The position numbers and the translations under genes were made by a program. A stretch of 64,000 nt of DNA, taken from NCBI GenBank assembly GCA_009772985.1, contig WOUS01000003.1, positions 124,001-188,000 of the forward strand, read 5' to 3'. The DNA comes from Anaerolineaceae bacterium (GTDB lineage: Bacteria; Chloroflexota; Anaerolineae; Anaerolineales; Villigracilaceae). Shown in pieces: positions 63,012-64,000 of the stretch. A model generated the notes under the pieces. That model saw nothing but the letters and a program-made list of their open reading frames with translations, searched no databases and had not been told where the DNA came from. Every line of letters starts with the position of its first letter. The stretch's first letter is position 1.

Positions 63012-64000
63012 TCAGGGCAGGCGGGCATTCGGCGCGGCCTTCTTTTTCGCTTCCGCCGGGAGGATGTACGGAATAAGCAGGAAGAACGTGCTCCCCTGCC
63101 CCACCTGGCTCTCCAGCCAGACCTTGCCCCCGTGCCGCTCGGCCACCGAGCGGACAATGGCCAGTCCCAGCCCGGAGCCGCGCTGGGCGCGCGCCTCGCG
63201 CTGGCTGCCGCGGTAGAATTTTTCGAACAGCCGCGGCTGGTCGGCAGGGGCAATCCCAATGCCGCTGTCCTGGACCTCGAACTGGATCCCCTCCAGGCGG
63301 GCTTTCACACGCAGGACGATCCAGCCGCCCTCCGGCGTGTACTTGATGGCATTCTCGACCAGGTTGTAGACCGCCTGCTGGAGCAGCGCCCGGTCGGCCT
63401 CGATGACGGGCGGCAGCCCCTTCTCGGCCTCCACGCCGAGGCGGATATTCTTCTGGCCTGACTGGATCTGGAGCACGCCGACGCTGCTCTCGATGACATC
63501 CTTGAGCGCCACTTCCTCGACCTGCAACCCGACCCCGGCCTCGATGCGTCCCAGGTCGAGCAGGTTGTTCACCAGCCGGGACATGTTCTCCACCCCGCCG
63601 ATCATTTTCTGGATGTAACTGCGCTGCTGCTCGTTCAGGTTGCCGACCATCTCCAGCATGGTGGCGTAGCCGCGCATCAACGTCAGCGGGGAGCGCAGGT
63701 CGTGGCTGACGGTGGCGACAAAGTCCGATTTGAGCGCGTCCAGTTCCTTGAGATGGGTAATGTCGCGCAGCACGCAGACACGTCCCACCGGCCTGCCTTC
63801 CACCAGGACGGAGGAGGCGGTGGCAAAGTAGACCTTGCCGTCCGGCAGCACCACCTCGGTGGACTGTTTGCCGGTCTCGAAAACCTGGAGCAGGTCCACC
63901 AGTTCCTTCTGGGCGATGACGCGCTCGGTCGGCTGGCCCTCGGCGGAGCCGGTGATCGCTCCCAGCGCCTGTTTGGCGGCGGGATTCGCCAGCAGGAGAC
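63012..64000 (-). CDS. PAS sensor histidine kinase, C-terminal part (5' end outside window)
   Basis: The frame is open to the right edge (its codons run NPAAKQALGAITGSAEG before the GTG at 63899), so the start is outside. A PAS-type domain (LPDGKVYFATASSVLVEGRP, LRDITHLKELD) precedes HisKA (SHDLRSPLTLMRGYATML) and the ATPase domain (NLVENAIKYTP, DSGIGIAP, GSGLGLAIVRSVAERHGG). Part of a two-component system; no partner is visible. The gap 62914-63011 shows no gene. Confidence 0.93.
   Translation of the reverse strand, partial: LLLANPAAKQALGAITGSAEGQPTERVIAQKELVDLLQVFETGKQSTEVVLPDGKVYFATASSVLVEGRPVGRVCVLRDITHLKELDALKSDFVATVSHDLRSPLTLMRGYATMLEMVGNLNEQQRSYIQKMIGGVENMSRLVNNLLDLGRIEAGVGLQVEEVALKDVIESSVGVLQIQSGQKNIRLGVEAEKGLPPVIEADRALLQQAVYNLVENAIKYTPEGGWIVLRVKARLEGIQFEVQDSGIGIAPADQPRLFEKFYRGSQREARAQRGSGLGLAIVRSVAERHGGKVWLESQVGQGSTFFLLIPYILPAEAKKKAAPNARLP

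Overview
The window looks like a contiguous piece of a GC-rich bacterial chromosome, most likely a member of the Chloroflexota (probably Anaerolineae). I infer this from an archaeal-type mevalonate entry cluster (HMG-CoA reductase, HMG-CoA synthase, thiolase-like protein, DUF35 partner), large PT-rich surface proteins, many dispersed palindromic repeats, and cytosolic house-keeping genes of a deep-branching bacterium. The assignment rests on gene content and style, not on a database search.

Layout. 1-7.2 kb: end of purB, a small membrane protein, an FAD/NAD(P) oxidoreductase, a TM protein coupled to an active/inactive pair of M16 peptidases, then acpS. 7.3-9.0 kb: a P-loop ATPase with a small partner, an FmdB-type zinc ribbon, tRNA-Asn. 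9.2-15 kb (minus strand): rpsB-tsf-pyrH-frr-uppS-cdsA-glpX, joining translation, nucleotide and envelope-lipid synthesis. 15-19 kb: TM2 protein, dnaA, a GAF-GAF NarL-type sensor kinase. 19-25.8 kb: the mevalonate block, interrupted by an AAA/DUF4143 ATPase that sits between two versions of the HMG-CoA reductase 3' end, a GDPD phosphodiesterase and a GIY-YIG nuclease.

25.9-41.5 kb: C39-like protease, AP-endonuclease-like TIM barrel, His-tailed EamA transporter, the yqeY-pgpH-ybeY-dgkA operon, a Zn-PLC-like protein, a multi-domain nucleotide cyclase, PduO-type cobalamin adenosyltransferase, DUF554, DsbA-like protein, two V4R proteins, GNAT, TPR-like and double-HTH proteins. 41.5-48.8 kb: CpaF and CpaE/TadZ-like proteins with three two-component proteins and an amidohydrolase. 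48.8-55.2 kb: parA-parB, a PfkB kinase, and the rpmH-rnpA-yidD-bamB-like-yidC-jag operon with a near-consensus promoter. 55.2-62.9 kb: a decaying tandem array of a module made of a small membrane protein, a PT-rich coiled-coil surface protein and a beta-propeller protein. 62.9-64 kb: the C-terminal part of a PAS sensor kinase.

The strongest unusual signals are: (1) a thiolase-like subunit in the mevalonate cluster that lacks the nucleophilic cysteine and two expected histidines; (2) five genes whose ATG lies exactly six bases after a -10 hexamer, i.e. apparent leaderless mRNAs; (3) a palindromic repeat translated in frame inside HMG-CoA reductase, and a duplicated diverged 3' end of the same gene flanking the ATPase; (4) the tandem surface-protein/propeller array; (5) many palindromic repeats that sit on or just behind stop codons. 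All calls are from reading the sequence and from memory of protein families; no searches were run.
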